Source: Variovorax sp. HW608 (GTDB lineage Bacteria; Pseudomonadota; Gammaproteobacteria; Burkholderiales; Burkholderiaceae_C). Taken from it: 64,000 nt of DNA. The stretch is from positions 5,358,229-5,422,228 of the forward strand of contig NZ_LT607803.1 in the NCBI RefSeq assembly GCF_900090195.1. Reading direction: 5' to 3'. The translations under genes were made by a program, and so were the position numbers. The notes under the pieces were generated by a model. It had not been told where the DNA came from and did no database searches. It saw only the letters and a list, made by a program, of their open reading frames with translations. Of the stretch, positions 44,444-53,171 are shown piece after piece (position 1 is the stretch's first letter; every line of letters begins with the position of its first letter).

Positions 44444-46141
44444 CTAGAAGGTGGTCTTGAAAGTCAGGCTCACGAAGCCGCGGTCCTTCAGCAGCGTGGT
44501 GAACCCGTTCTGGCTCGTCACCGCGGTGCCGTTGGTACTGCGGTAGTGGCCGAGGTAGTCGATGTACTTGAGGTCGAAGCGGTACTTCTGGCGCACATCG
44601 ACACCCAGGCCAACGCTGTAGTTGCCGTTGCCCTGGTTGCCGCCGAAGACCGTGGGAGCGTTGCCGCTGAGGCCCACCGCATAGGTGATGGGCGCGGAAA
44701 GATCGATGCCGGGCCACACCTGGAACCAGGTGGGCGTGAACGACATGCCGGTGCCGAAGAAGTTCTTGGTCGTGCAGCCGTCCCATTTGTCCTTGCCGAC
44801 GCAGGGTGCGAAGCCTTCGGCATAGAAGAGGTTGGCGCCGCTGCGCACCTTGGCCCATTGCGCCCACGTCAGTTCGACGGCCCAGGTGGCGGTGTCGAAC
44901 AAGGGGGTCTTGGGGATCACGCCGACGGCGTTGACGAGGCCGTGGTACGTATCGCCGCGCGGGCCCTTGGTATTGCCCTCCGTGGGCAGGCCGGGGGCGA
45001 TGCCCAGCACCGTGCTGTTCAGCGGCGTGTTGTGGCGATACGAGAGCTCGCTGCCGAAGCTGATGCCCGCGATGTTCTTCGCCAGGCTCACGCCGTACAT
45101 GTCGATGTTGTCGGCGTAGATCAGGTTGTAGCGGCTGATGTTGCGGCCGACCTGCGTGAGGAAGGTCTGCGGCAGCTTGTCGGCGTAGTTGCGCCAGTAG
45201 AAGCCCATCGTGCCGTCGAGCCATTCGGGGCTCCAGCGCGCGGCCAGGCCGCCTTCGCCGTGCTGCTTGGGCTCGGACGGGTTGCCGCGCTGGGCGAAGC
45301 CGAGCTGGCTCGAGAGGAACTGGCGATCCGGGCCGTTGAAGGCGAAGTCCACCGGGCCGAGGTAGGTGCCGCCTTCGGGGTAGCGGAAGGAGTCCCACTC
45401 CAGCATGTACTGGCCCGCGATGGACAGGTCCTGCGTGACCTGCGCCTGCCCCGAGAGCTGGTTCAGCGGACGGAACAGTTCCTTGGCTTCCACGCCCGGC
45501 GTGGCGAAGCCCTTCTGCAGGTCGAGCGGGTTCTGCGCGTAGGCGATGCCGTTCAGGTTGCCGCCCAGGAACAGCGACTCGCCCCAATACAGCGAGTGGC
45601 GGCCCAGCTTGGCGTTGACCGGCACGCTGCCGATGTCGGCGCCGCCGAACACGAAGGCATCGAGCCACTCGCCCGAAGGCCCGCGGTAGTAGCGCTTGGT
45701 GTAGTCGCTGTATTGGTGGTTGACGTAGCTGGGGATCTGGCTCAGCGGCGGCAGCGGATTGGAGTGGCTGGTCGATCCGTAGGCGGCGTCGGCCCAGCCG
45801 GCTGCGCTCACGCGCGCGCCGAAGCGCTTCTGGTAGGTGACGTCGAACTCGCTCAGCAGGTCCAGGCGGTTGGCCACCGTCTGGCCGCGGTCGAAGCTGT
45901 AGGTGCCTTCGTCGGAGACGGCGGAGTTGCCGATCTTCGGATCGCGGCTCTCGACCCGGTTCGCGTAGTTGTAGCGGACCGTGTTGTCCCAGCGGATCGC
46001 GACATCGGGGTTGCCCGTGTCGATCTCGAACGCCCGCGCGTTCGACGACAGGGTGACGAGCAGGGCCGCGAACGCGGTCGCGGCGAGCCGGAAGGACGGA
46101 CCGGACGCGAAGAAGTCCGTCTGGGTGTTGAGCTGAGGCAC
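44444..46141 (-). CDS. DUF1302 family outer-membrane beta-barrel protein (GTG start)
   Basis: 565-residue predicted outer-membrane barrel. GTG start at 46141 gives MPQLNTQTDFFASGPSFRL, then a signal helix (LAATAFAALLVTLSSNARAF). Family features: AIRWDNTVRYNYANRVES and GTYSFDRGQTVANRLDLLSE near the N terminus, RHSLYWGESLFLGGNLNGIA, many alternating aromatic strands, and a C-terminal Phe (VSLTFKTTF) as in barrels assembled by BAM. First gene of the seven-gene operon; it probably admits a hydrophobic substrate. 36 bp before DUF1329. Confidence 0.88.
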   Translation of the reverse strand: MPQLNTQTDFFASGPSFRLAATAFAALLVTLSSNARAFEIDTGNPDVAIRWDNTVRYNYANRVESRDPKIGNSAVSDEGTYSFDRGQTVANRLDLLSEFDVTYQKRFGARVSAAGWADAAYGSTSHSNPLPPLSQIPSYVNHQYSDYTKRYYRGPSGEWLDAFVFGGADIGSVPVNAKLGRHSLYWGESLFLGGNLNGIAYAQNPLDLQKGFATPGVEAKELFRPLNQLSGQAQVTQDLSIAGQYMLEWDSFRYPEGGTYLGPVDFAFNGPDRQFLSSQLGFAQRGNPSEPKQHGEGGLAARWSPEWLDGTMGFYWRNYADKLPQTFLTQVGRNISRYNLIYADNIDMYGVSLAKNIAGISFGSELSYRHNTPLNSTVLGIAPGLPTEGNTKGPRGDTYHGLVNAVGVIPKTPLFDTATWAVELTWAQWAKVRSGANLFYAEGFAPCVGKDKWDGCTTKNFFGTGMSFTPTWFQVWPGIDLSAPITYAVGLSGNAPTVFGGNQGNGNYSVGLGVDVRQKYRFDLKYIDYLGHYRSTNGTAVTSQNGFTTLLKDRGFVSLTFKTTF

Positions 46142-46369
46142 GAGTGTCTCTTCTTTCTTGGTGGATCTGTGGGGGGTGTGTTCCCCGCCTGCGGGCAGCC
46201 GGGAACAGGATGGAATTCTGGGCGGCGGGGCCGCTCCGGCGCCCCTCCTTGGCGGAGGGGGCAGGGGCGGGGGAAAGGCCCGGTGGGAGGGGCGTGGAGC
46301 GGGGTTGGCGACCGCTCTGGAAGCGCTCGATCGCCAGTTCCAGCATGGCGAACAAAGGCCCGGCAGGGC

Positions 46370-46383
46370 GCGCACCGGTGCGC
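46370..46383. promoter_or_regulatory. Perfect palindrome before the MmcB-like gene
   Basis: GCGCACCGGTGCGC followed by TTTTC, 19 bp upstream of the 46403 start codon. Could be an operator or a hairpin. The 261-bp divergent gap also has a hairpin with arms CCCCTCC and GGAGGGG at 46242-46260. Confidence 0.35.
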
Positions 46384-46402
46384 TTTTCGCTAATCTTGCG
46401 CG

Positions 46403-47317
46403 ATGAACGCTTTCGCCACCCAGGGCGCCGCCGCGGGCACGCCGATCGGCCCGCCGCCACCCGCGCCCGACCTTCCCATCCCGCCGGCGCCGCCCGCGAC
46501 GCAGCCCCCGACGCCGGTGGTCGATCCGCCGCCCGCGGACCCGCCGCTGGTCGAGCCCGGCAAGGGGCCCCCGGTGGCCGATCCGCCACCCGGCGCCCTC
46601 GCGCCAGGGCGGCAGCATGCGCGGCGCCTGCGCGAGGTCTATCGCTCCGCCGGCTGGCCCTGTTGCGACGCCATCGAGGTGGACCTGCTGGCCGCGGGGC
46701 TGCTGGAGCGCGTCCGCTCCGCGCACGGCCACGAGACCTTGCGCGTGACCGACGCGGGCATCGCGCACATCGCGACCTCGCTGGTGGTCAACCGCGCCGT
46801 CATGTCGCGCCACGAGGCGCTGGTGGAGCGCGTCGCGCGCGAGATGACGCGCGCAGGCCGTGTCGCCTGGCGTGGCCTGACCCTGCGCGCGCAGCTGCCG
46901 CCCGCCGCCGAGGGCGACAAGGCGCGCTGGTGCATCGCGCGCCCCGACGTCTTTTCGATTCGCAACACCAGCGTGGAGGCCTACGCCCACCCGGTGGTCC
47001 ACGAGGTCAAGGTCAACCGCTCCGACCTGCTGAGCGACCTGCGCAAGCCGGACAAGCGCGCGGCCTACCTCGACTTGGGCGGCGAGTGCTGGTACGTGCT
47101 CGGCTGCGACGCGCGCGGCCGGCCGATCGGCGAGCCGGACGAGATCCCGGCGGAATGCGGCGTGATGGTCGCAGAGGGCGAGCGGCTCGTCGTGGCCCGC
47201 TCGGCCGTGCATCGCGCGCAGCCGCGCATGCCGTTCGCGATCTGGATGGCGCTGGCCAAGGCGCAGCCCATGGTGGGTTTCGACGACGAGCTGCAGGACC
47301 TGCTGCCAGGCCTCTGA
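46403..47317 (+). CDS. MmcB-like nuclease-fold protein with Pro-rich N terminus
   Basis: 304-residue protein. Residues 10-70 are a proline-rich disordered segment (GPPPPAPDLPIPPAPPATQP). The C-terminal half has a PD-(D/E)XK-like core: Asp in ARPDVFSIRNTSVEAYAH, then HEVKVNRSDLLSDLRKPDKR and AAYLDLGGECWYVLG, similar to the MmcB (DUF-type) DNA-repair family where EVK..R.D is conserved. A role in DNA repair is family-level inference. A helical segment before it (RRLREVYRSAGWPCCDAIEV) resembles a winged helix. It is divergent from the DUF1302 operon. Confidence 0.6.
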   Translation: MNAFATQGAAAGTPIGPPPPAPDLPIPPAPPATQPPTPVVDPPPADPPLVEPGKGPPVADPPPGALAPGRQHARRLREVYRSAGWPCCDAIEVDLLAAGLLERVRSAHGHETLRVTDAGIAHIATSLVVNRAVMSRHEALVERVAREMTRAGRVAWRGLTLRAQLPPAAEGDKARWCIARPDVFSIRNTSVEAYAHPVVHEVKVNRSDLLSDLRKPDKRAAYLDLGGECWYVLGCDARGRPIGEPDEIPAECGVMVAEGERLVVARSAVHRAQPRMPFAIWMALAKAQPMVGFDDELQDLLPGL

Positions 47318-47433
47318 GTGACGCCGGCGCACTGGCCGAAAGTTGTAGTCGCTTGTCAGGAGTGCGACGGAACGTAAACTACCTCCCCCGCCCATTTGGC
47401 GCCCGCCCCGCGTGGTCTGAAGAGGAGTCCGCG

Positions 47434-47787
47434 ATGCAGCCAGTACTCGAAATTCTCAAGCTCGGGGAGCACTCCTACACCTACACCGTGCACGCCACCC
47501 GGCCGACGGGAGCGCCGGCTGCCGAGGCCTGCTACGTCGACCGGGGCCTGCCATCCTTCGTGGAATGCCTTCGCGACGCCGCGGAGGCGCTGACCTACTT
47601 TGCGCGCGTCCACGTCCGCTTCCAGGGCCGCTGCGTCGGCGAGCAGCTCGTGTCGCGGCTCGAAAGCCAGCCCGAGGCGGTGGTGCGCGATCTGCTCGTG
47701 CGCTATCTCGAAGGCAGCCTGTCTCCCCTGCCACCGCCGCCAGCGCCGCAGCGGACCGATGCCGCTCAGGCGTCCGTGCTTTCGTAG
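47434..47787 (+). CDS. Hypothetical 117-residue protein
   Basis: Starts at an ATG 4 bp after AGAGGAGTCCGCG, a strong ribosome site. N-terminal ILKLGEHSYTYTVHATRPTG looks like beta-strands; the middle FVECLRDAAEALTYFARVHV and RLESQPEAVVRDLLVRYLEG are helices; the C terminus is Pro-rich (SPLPPPPAPQRTD). No family recognised. Its last 22 bp overlap the convergent gene at 47766-48314. Confidence 0.6.
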   Translation: MQPVLEILKLGEHSYTYTVHATRPTGAPAAEACYVDRGLPSFVECLRDAAEALTYFARVHVRFQGRCVGEQLVSRLESQPEAVVRDLLVRYLEGSLSPLPPPPAPQRTDAAQASVLS

Positions 47788-48314
47788 CGCGCGAGCCAGC
47801 TCCACAGCTCGAAGCGCGCATTCGTCGTGTCGCAGAGGAACTTCCGGGTGCCGATCAGGGCGGCGAGCGGCGCTTCGGCGCGCAGCACGAGTCGATCGCC
47901 CTGCGGGTCTTCCTCGACCAGCCTGGCGCCGCGGCGTGCCAGTTCCTCCCGCACATGGGCGGCGTGCGCGCGCATCACCTGCACGCGCACCAACATCACG
48001 GGCTGCAGCCGGGCGCCGTCATGCAGGCGAACGGCGTCATGCGCACGCGGCGTGCCGAAGCGCGCCGAGGCGCCGAGCGCGGCGGCCACCAGCGGCGTGG
48101 CTTCCTCCAGCGCCTGCTCGTCCGTGGCGCACAGGGTGAGCTGCTCGCCGTCGTCCACCAGCAGGTAGTGGTCCGGCTTGGAGATCCATTCGGTCGCCGC
48201 GTTGTCGCGCAGCGCGGCGAGCTTCTCTGCATTGACCGACAGCGACTGCCGCAGCGGATAGGGCTCCAGCGCGCGGTCGTCGAGGCTGGGCCTGCGGGGC
48301 GGGTTCGTGACCAT
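47766..48314 (-). CDS. Stand-alone EF-G domain-V-like protein
   Basis: 182-residue protein. The C-terminal ~90 residues follow the order of elongation factor G domain V: LQPVMLVRVQV (compare EPIMKVEV), AHVREELARRGARLVEED (compare VIGDLSRRRG), LRAEAPLAALIGTRKFL (compare AEVPLSEMFGYATQL) and CDTTNARFELWSWLARYE (compare SLTKGRASYTMEF). No GTPase domain or G motifs are present. The N-terminal half (SLSVNAEKLAALRDNAATEW) is unassigned. It follows the Rnk/GreA-type gene by 16 bp on the same strand, so a role near ribosome or RNA polymerase is plausible; homology is judged by eye only. Confidence 0.55.
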   Translation of the reverse strand: MVTNPPRRPSLDDRALEPYPLRQSLSVNAEKLAALRDNAATEWISKPDHYLLVDDGEQLTLCATDEQALEEATPLVAAALGASARFGTPRAHDAVRLHDGARLQPVMLVRVQVMRAHAAHVREELARRGARLVEEDPQGDRLVLRAEAPLAALIGTRKFLCDTTNARFELWSWLARYESTDA

Positions 48315-48330
48315 GGCCACTCTGTTCCGC

Positions 48331-48732
48331 TCAGAGGGTGTACTCGCCACTGGCCTCGGGCTGGAAGAGGATTTCCTCCACCCGTGCGCTGCGCGCCTCG
48401 CCGCCGGGCGTGTTCCAGTGCGCCACCGCGCCGAGCCGAAGTCCGATCAGGCTCATGCCGACCGGCGAGAGCACCGAGAGGAAACCCTTGGCCGGATCGG
48501 CCTCGGGCGGATAGCACAGCGTCATCTGGTCGCGCTGGCCGGTTTGCGCGTCCACGATGGTGATCTTCGAATGCATGGTCACGATGTCGGCCGGGACTTC
48601 GCGCGAGCGCGTCACCTCGGCAAGGTCCAGAAGGGATTCGAGCGCCGGATGCGCCCTGGCGCCCTGCAGCTTGCGAAGGCGGACGTGATCGAGTTCGGTG
48701 AGCACGCGCTCGCCGTGAATGGTTGCGGTCAT
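48331..48732 (-). CDS. Rnk/GreA-type regulator (FKBP-like C-terminal domain)
   Basis: 133-residue protein with the Rnk layout: a short N-terminal helical segment (ELDHVRLRKLQGARAHPALE) and the GreA/GreB C-terminal fold (VTMHSKITIVDAQTGQRDQM, TLCYPPEADPAKGFLSVLSP, GMSLIGLRLGAVAHWNTPGG). Rnk-type proteins bind RNA polymerase or regulate nucleoside diphosphate kinase level, without the long coiled-coil of GreA. First of a two-gene unit with the EF-G-like protein. Confidence 0.85.
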   Translation of the reverse strand: MTATIHGERVLTELDHVRLRKLQGARAHPALESLLDLAEVTRSREVPADIVTMHSKITIVDAQTGQRDQMTLCYPPEADPAKGFLSVLSPVGMSLIGLRLGAVAHWNTPGGEARSARVEEILFQPEASGEYTL

Positions 48733-48972
48733 GAAAAGACTCTCCAGTCGAATGCGGCCGGTTGCAGATGGCGGCCGCTGTCGCGCGGGGCGGGAGCCCG
48801 GCGATCGATGGTTGCGCTAAAGAGGGGGGAGAGGGGATCGCCGGGCGGAGGAGGGTGCGTCCGGCTGGCGCAGTCCCGCCATGCCCGCAAGAGTCGCGGT
48901 GGCATGTTGATTGGCGTGGAACGGGGCGGGAACGCGCATGGACCCGGATTGTAGGCGGGGGGAGAATCAGTG

Positions 48973-51900
48973 ATGCCTTGCTCTGCATGCGGGTTCGACG
49001 CCGACGCGACGTTCGCCTTCTGTCCGAAGTGCGGGCAGCGTCTCGAGGTGGCGCCCCCCGAGCCCGAATCGGACCGCCGCCCGGTCACGGTCATGTTCGC
49101 GGATCTGTCGGGCTTCACCTCGCTGAGCGAATCGCTCGACCCCGAGGTGGTGCGCGCGCTGCAGACCGAGCTGTTCGCCGAGATGGCCGCCTCCATCCAG
49201 CGCCTCGACGGCTTCGTCGAGAAATACGTCGGCGATGCGGTGATGGCTGTGTTCGGTGCACCGGTAGCGCACGACGAGGACCCGGTGCGCGCGGTGAGCG
49301 CGGCGCTGCTGCTGCACGAGCGGATCGCCGCGCTGAGCGAGCGCTGGCAGGCCCGCATCGGCCGGCCGCTGGCGCTGCACATCGGCATCAACACCGGCCC
49401 GGTGGTGGCCGGGCGCATCGGCTCCAATCCGGCCGCCACCTACGCGGTGACGGGCGACACGGTGAATGCCGCCGCGCGCCTGCAATCCGCCGCGGGCGCT
49501 GGCGAGACGCTGGTGAGCCGCTCGACCTGGCTGCTCACGCAGCACGCCTTCGGCTTCGAGGAGATGCCGCCGTTGCCGCTCAAGGGAAAGAGCCAGCCGG
49601 TGATCGCCTACCGGCTCGGCGCCGCGCTGGCGGCGCCGCTGGCCGCGCGCGGGCTGCAGGCGCATGGCCTCGCGACGCCGCTCGTCGGCCGGGACGCGGA
49701 CCTCGACGCCCTGGTGGGCGCCTTCGAAGCGATGCGGGGCGGGCAGTGCCAGTTCGTCGGCATCGTCGCCGAGGCGGGCACCGGCAAGAGCCGGCTGGTG
49801 GCGGAGTTCATCGCACAACTGCGCGCCTACGGCAGGCTCGACGGCGTCGCGCTGCGAACCGCCGCCTGCTCGTCGCTCGGCGAGCGCACCTACGGCGTGC
49901 CCGCGGCGCTGCTGCGCGATGCCTACGGCCTTTCGGAGCACGAGGCCCCGGGCGAAGCGCAACGCAAGATCGCGGCAGCGCTCGCGGACCTCGGCGTGGA
50001 CGAGCGCGAGCTGGTCGCCTCCTATCTCGGCTACGTGCTGGGCCTCGAAGGCGACGATTCGCGCACCCGCTATCTCGATCCGGAGCAGCTCAAGCGGCAG
50101 ATCTTCTCCGCCGTGCTCGCGGTCGTCCAGCGCCGGCTGCAGCGCGAGCCGGTGATGCTGATCGTGGAGGACCTCCACTGGGCCGACGCGGCATCGCTCG
50201 ACGTGCTGCGCTATCTGCTCGACCAGTTGGGCGGCAAGCCCTTCATGCTGCTCGTCACGCACCGGCCGGCGCCGCAAGTCGATGTGCTGGCCGGCGGGGC
50301 CGCGGCCCACACGCGGATCGAGCTGGAGCCGCTCTCGCCGGCCTGCAGCGCCACGCTGCTCGACGGCCTGTTCGGCAGCTCCCGGCGCACGCTGCCCGAC
50401 GAACTGCGCAGGCGCATCGTCGAGCATGCGGGCGGCAATCCGCTCTTCCTCGAAGAGATGGTGCGTGCGCTGATCGCCGACGGCGTGCTGCGCCACCAGG
50501 CGGGCGCCTGGATCTACAGCCCGCGCGCGTCGGCCGAACACGTGCCGCTGACCATCCATGGCCTGCTGCTGGGCCGCATCGACCGACTGCCGGTGCCGGT
50601 CCGGCAGACGCTGCGCGAAGCGGCGGTGATCGGCCCGGTGTTCGCCGAGGCGCTGCTGCAGGGCGTCGCGACCGCCCGCGCGCGCACGCTGGCCGAGGCG
50701 CTGGATGCGCTCGTCGAAGCCGGGCTGCTGTCGACGGTGCCGCCTTCGCCCGGCGCGCCCGCAACCCGGGATCGGCAGTTCCGCTTCCGCCATGGCCTGT
50801 TCCAGGAAGTGGCCTACGAGACGCTGCTTTTGAGCCGGCGCACCGAGCTGCACACCCGCATCGGCGAGGGCCTGGAGCGCCTGTGCGGCGGCACGCCCCG
50901 GCAGCTGGAGGAACTGCAGGCGCTGGCCCATCACTTCCGCCTCGGCGCCGACAAGCAGCGCGCGGTGCACTACCTCGTCGCCGCGGGCGACTGGGCGCGC
51001 AACAGCTACGCGAACGCCGACGCGATCCGCCACTACGAGCACGCGCTGGAGACGCTCGCGCAAGCCGGCAGCGGGGAGGCCGGGCAGTCGCTGCAGATCC
51101 GCGAGCGGCTCGCCGACGTGCTCGCGCCGGCCGGGCGGATCGCCGACGCGACGGCGCATCTCGAAGCGGTGCGCGAGGGGCATGCGCGCGCTGGCGACCG
51201 GATCGCCCAGGCGCGCGTGCTGCGCAAGATCGCTGCGTTGCGCTGGGAGTCCGGACAGCGCGACGAGGCGCGTGGGTGCCTGGAAGCGGGGCTCGCGCTG
51301 ATGAACGAGGTGGCGCCGCACCCCGAGCTCGCGTGGCTGTTCCAGAAGCGCGGCGAGCTGGCGTTTCGCAGCGGCGACAGCCAGGGTGCGCTGGCGTGGA
51401 CAGAGCGCGCGCTCGCGCACGTCCGGAGCCTCGACGGCGCCGCCGACGAAGCTGCGGGCCTTCACGGGAGCCGCGCGGTGGTCGCGCTGGCGCTCAACAT
51501 CCAGGGCGTCGCGCTGGCCCGGCTGGACCGGCTGGGCGAGGCCGTAGAGCGGCTGGAGCAGAGCATCGACATGGCGCGCGCCGCCGATCTGCCGCAGGCG
51601 GAATGCCGGGCCCTGTCGAACCTCGGCGTGCTCTACAGCTCCAGCGATCCGCAGCGTGCCATCGATGCCTGCGAGCGCGGCCTGCAGACCGCCCACCGCA
51701 TCGGCGACCTCGGCCTGCAATCGCGCCTCTCGGCCAATCTGGCGGTGGCCTACTGCACCCTGACCAACCGCTGCGATGAACGCGGCATGGTGGCGGCCCA
51801 CGATGCGATCCGCATCGACCGCAGCACCGGGCAGCTCGACCATCTGGCCGTCTCGCTTGTCGTGCTGGCGCAGATCTACCAGTGCCACGGCGATCCGCTG

Positions 51901-52113
51901 CGTGCGCTGCGCTACTACAAGGAGGCGCTGGTACTGGCCGAGAAGTCGGGCGAGCCGCAGTTGCTCTTTCCCTGCTACGACGGCCTGGCGACGCTGCACC
52001 TCGATCTGGACAAGGCGGAAGAAGCCGAGCGCTACATGGCGCTGGCCGGCGACATCTGCGACCGGGCGGGGCTCGATCCGGATGCGCTGGTCGTGCTGCC
52101 GTTCCTGGCGTAG
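48973..52113 (+). CDS. Class III nucleotidyl cyclase / AAA-type ATPase / TPR protein with zinc ribbon
   Basis: About 1046 residues. N-terminal zinc ribbon (CSACGFDADATFAFCPKCG); class III cyclase domain with metal Asp in VMFADLSGFTSLSE and VEKYVGDAVMAVFG, IGINTGPVVAGRIG and transition-state region VTGDTVNAAARLQ; large P-loop ATPase with Walker A EAGTGKSRLVAEF and Walker B MLIVEDLHWAD; then helical/TPR repeats to the end (ALALNIQGVALARLDRLGEA). Cyclase residues appear complete, so it may make cAMP or cGMP under control of the STAND-like ATPase. ATG 48973 or GTG 48970 start, behind GGGGGGAG. Stands alone; converges with the Bug gene. Confidence 0.88.
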   Translation: MPCSACGFDADATFAFCPKCGQRLEVAPPEPESDRRPVTVMFADLSGFTSLSESLDPEVVRALQTELFAEMAASIQRLDGFVEKYVGDAVMAVFGAPVAHDEDPVRAVSAALLLHERIAALSERWQARIGRPLALHIGINTGPVVAGRIGSNPAATYAVTGDTVNAAARLQSAAGAGETLVSRSTWLLTQHAFGFEEMPPLPLKGKSQPVIAYRLGAALAAPLAARGLQAHGLATPLVGRDADLDALVGAFEAMRGGQCQFVGIVAEAGTGKSRLVAEFIAQLRAYGRLDGVALRTAACSSLGERTYGVPAALLRDAYGLSEHEAPGEAQRKIAAALADLGVDERELVASYLGYVLGLEGDDSRTRYLDPEQLKRQIFSAVLAVVQRRLQREPVMLIVEDLHWADAASLDVLRYLLDQLGGKPFMLLVTHRPAPQVDVLAGGAAAHTRIELEPLSPACSATLLDGLFGSSRRTLPDELRRRIVEHAGGNPLFLEEMVRALIADGVLRHQAGAWIYSPRASAEHVPLTIHGLLLGRIDRLPVPVRQTLREAAVIGPVFAEALLQGVATARARTLAEALDALVEAGLLSTVPPSPGAPATRDRQFRFRHGLFQEVAYETLLLSRRTELHTRIGEGLERLCGGTPRQLEELQALAHHFRLGADKQRAVHYLVAAGDWARNSYANADAIRHYEHALETLAQAGSGEAGQSLQIRERLADVLAPAGRIADATAHLEAVREGHARAGDRIAQARVLRKIAALRWESGQRDEARGCLEAGLALMNEVAPHPELAWLFQKRGELAFRSGDSQGALAWTERALAHVRSLDGAADEAAGLHGSRAVVALALNIQGVALARLDRLGEAVERLEQSIDMARAADLPQAECRALSNLGVLYSSSDPQRAIDACERGLQTAHRIGDLGLQSRLSANLAVAYCTLTNRCDERGMVAAHDAIRIDRSTGQLDHLAVSLVVLAQIYQCHGDPLRALRYYKEALVLAEKSGEPQLLFPCYDGLATLHLDLDKAEEAERYMALAGDICDRAGLDPDALVVLPFLA

Positions 52114-52117
52114 CGCC

Positions 52118-53128
52118 TCAGTCCGCCTCGATGCCGGTCGCCTTCACCACCTCCGCCCACTGCGCGGTCTGCGCCTTGACCGCATCCGCGAACTGCTGCG
52201 GCGGCATGTAGTCCGCCACCGCGCCTTGCTCCTGCGCCTTCTGCCTGAAGGCGGGCGAGGCGACGATCTTCGCGATCTCGGCGCTCAGCTTGTCGATGAT
52301 CGGCCTGGGCGTCCTGGCCGGCGCGAAGACGCCGAACCACGAGGTCGCATCCAGCTTCGGCAGGCCCGCTTCTGCGGTGGTCGGCACGTCCGGCAGGTTC
52401 GGCAGGCGCGTCTTGCCGGTGGTGGCGAGCACGCGCAGCTTGCCCGACTGGATGTGCGGCACGAAGGGCGGGGCGGTGCCGAAGGTCAGGTCGACGGTGC
52501 CGCCGAGCAGGTCCTGCAGCGCGGGCCCGGTGCCTTTGTACGGCACGTGCGTGAGCTTGATGCCGGCCTGCTGTTCGAGCATCGCGCCGGTCGCGTGCTG
52601 CAGCGAGCCGTTGCCCGACGAGGCGTAGTTGAGCTTGCCCGGGTGCGCCTTGGCGTAGGCGATGAGCTCGGCCATGTTCCTGATCGGCAGGTCGGCGCGG
52701 ATCACCACGATCTGCGGCGCCGACAGCACGTTGGCGACCGGCGTCAGGTCGCTCGCCTGCCATTGCGCGGGCTGCTTGCTGACCAGTGGCGTGATGACGT
52801 GGTAGCCCGAGTACTGCATCAGCAGCGTGTAGCCGTCGGGCTCCGCGCGCTTGACGGCCATCGCGGCGATCGCGCCGTTGGCACCGCCCTTGTTGTCGAC
52901 CACGATGGTCTGGCCCAGCGCGGTGCCGAGCTCCACGCCGAGCATGCGCGCCGCGATGTCGGTGGTGCCGCCCGCGGCGGCGGGCACCAGCAGCATCACA
53001 GGGCGGCTCGGGTAGCCGCTGGCCGCGTTCTGCGCCTGCAGCGGGCCCGCGAGCGCGACGGCCATCGCGCCGAGGGCGCCGGCGGCGATGGCGCGGCGCG
53101 AGAGGCCGTGGGTGGTTGTCGAGGTCAT
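52118..53128 (-). CDS. Bug-family substrate-binding protein, third copy
   Basis: 336-residue exported receptor, possibly Tat-dependent (LSRRAIAAGALGAMAVALAG). Bug core: VMLLVPAAAGGTTDIAARML, IVVDNKGGANGAIAAMAVKR, DGYTLLMQYSGYHV, THVPYKGTGPALQDLLGGTV. Last gene of the LysR-divergent operon with HMG-CoA-lyase and CoA-transferase genes, so it probably binds the carboxylate that these enzymes degrade. 43 bp after the lyase gene. Confidence 0.9.
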   Translation of the reverse strand: MTSTTTHGLSRRAIAAGALGAMAVALAGPLQAQNAASGYPSRPVMLLVPAAAGGTTDIAARMLGVELGTALGQTIVVDNKGGANGAIAAMAVKRAEPDGYTLLMQYSGYHVITPLVSKQPAQWQASDLTPVANVLSAPQIVVIRADLPIRNMAELIAYAKAHPGKLNYASSGNGSLQHATGAMLEQQAGIKLTHVPYKGTGPALQDLLGGTVDLTFGTAPPFVPHIQSGKLRVLATTGKTRLPNLPDVPTTAEAGLPKLDATSWFGVFAPARTPRPIIDKLSAEIAKIVASPAFRQKAQEQGAVADYMPPQQFADAVKAQTAQWAEVVKATGIEAD

Positions 53129-53171
53129 GCGATGTCTCCTGGTTTGTGTCGAATGCGTGCAAAAGAACGGC

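Noticed and set aside
48733..48972. Gap between Rnk and the cyclase gene as a possible RNA gene
   Set aside because: GC-rich with weak hairpins but no conserved RNA pattern that I can recognise.
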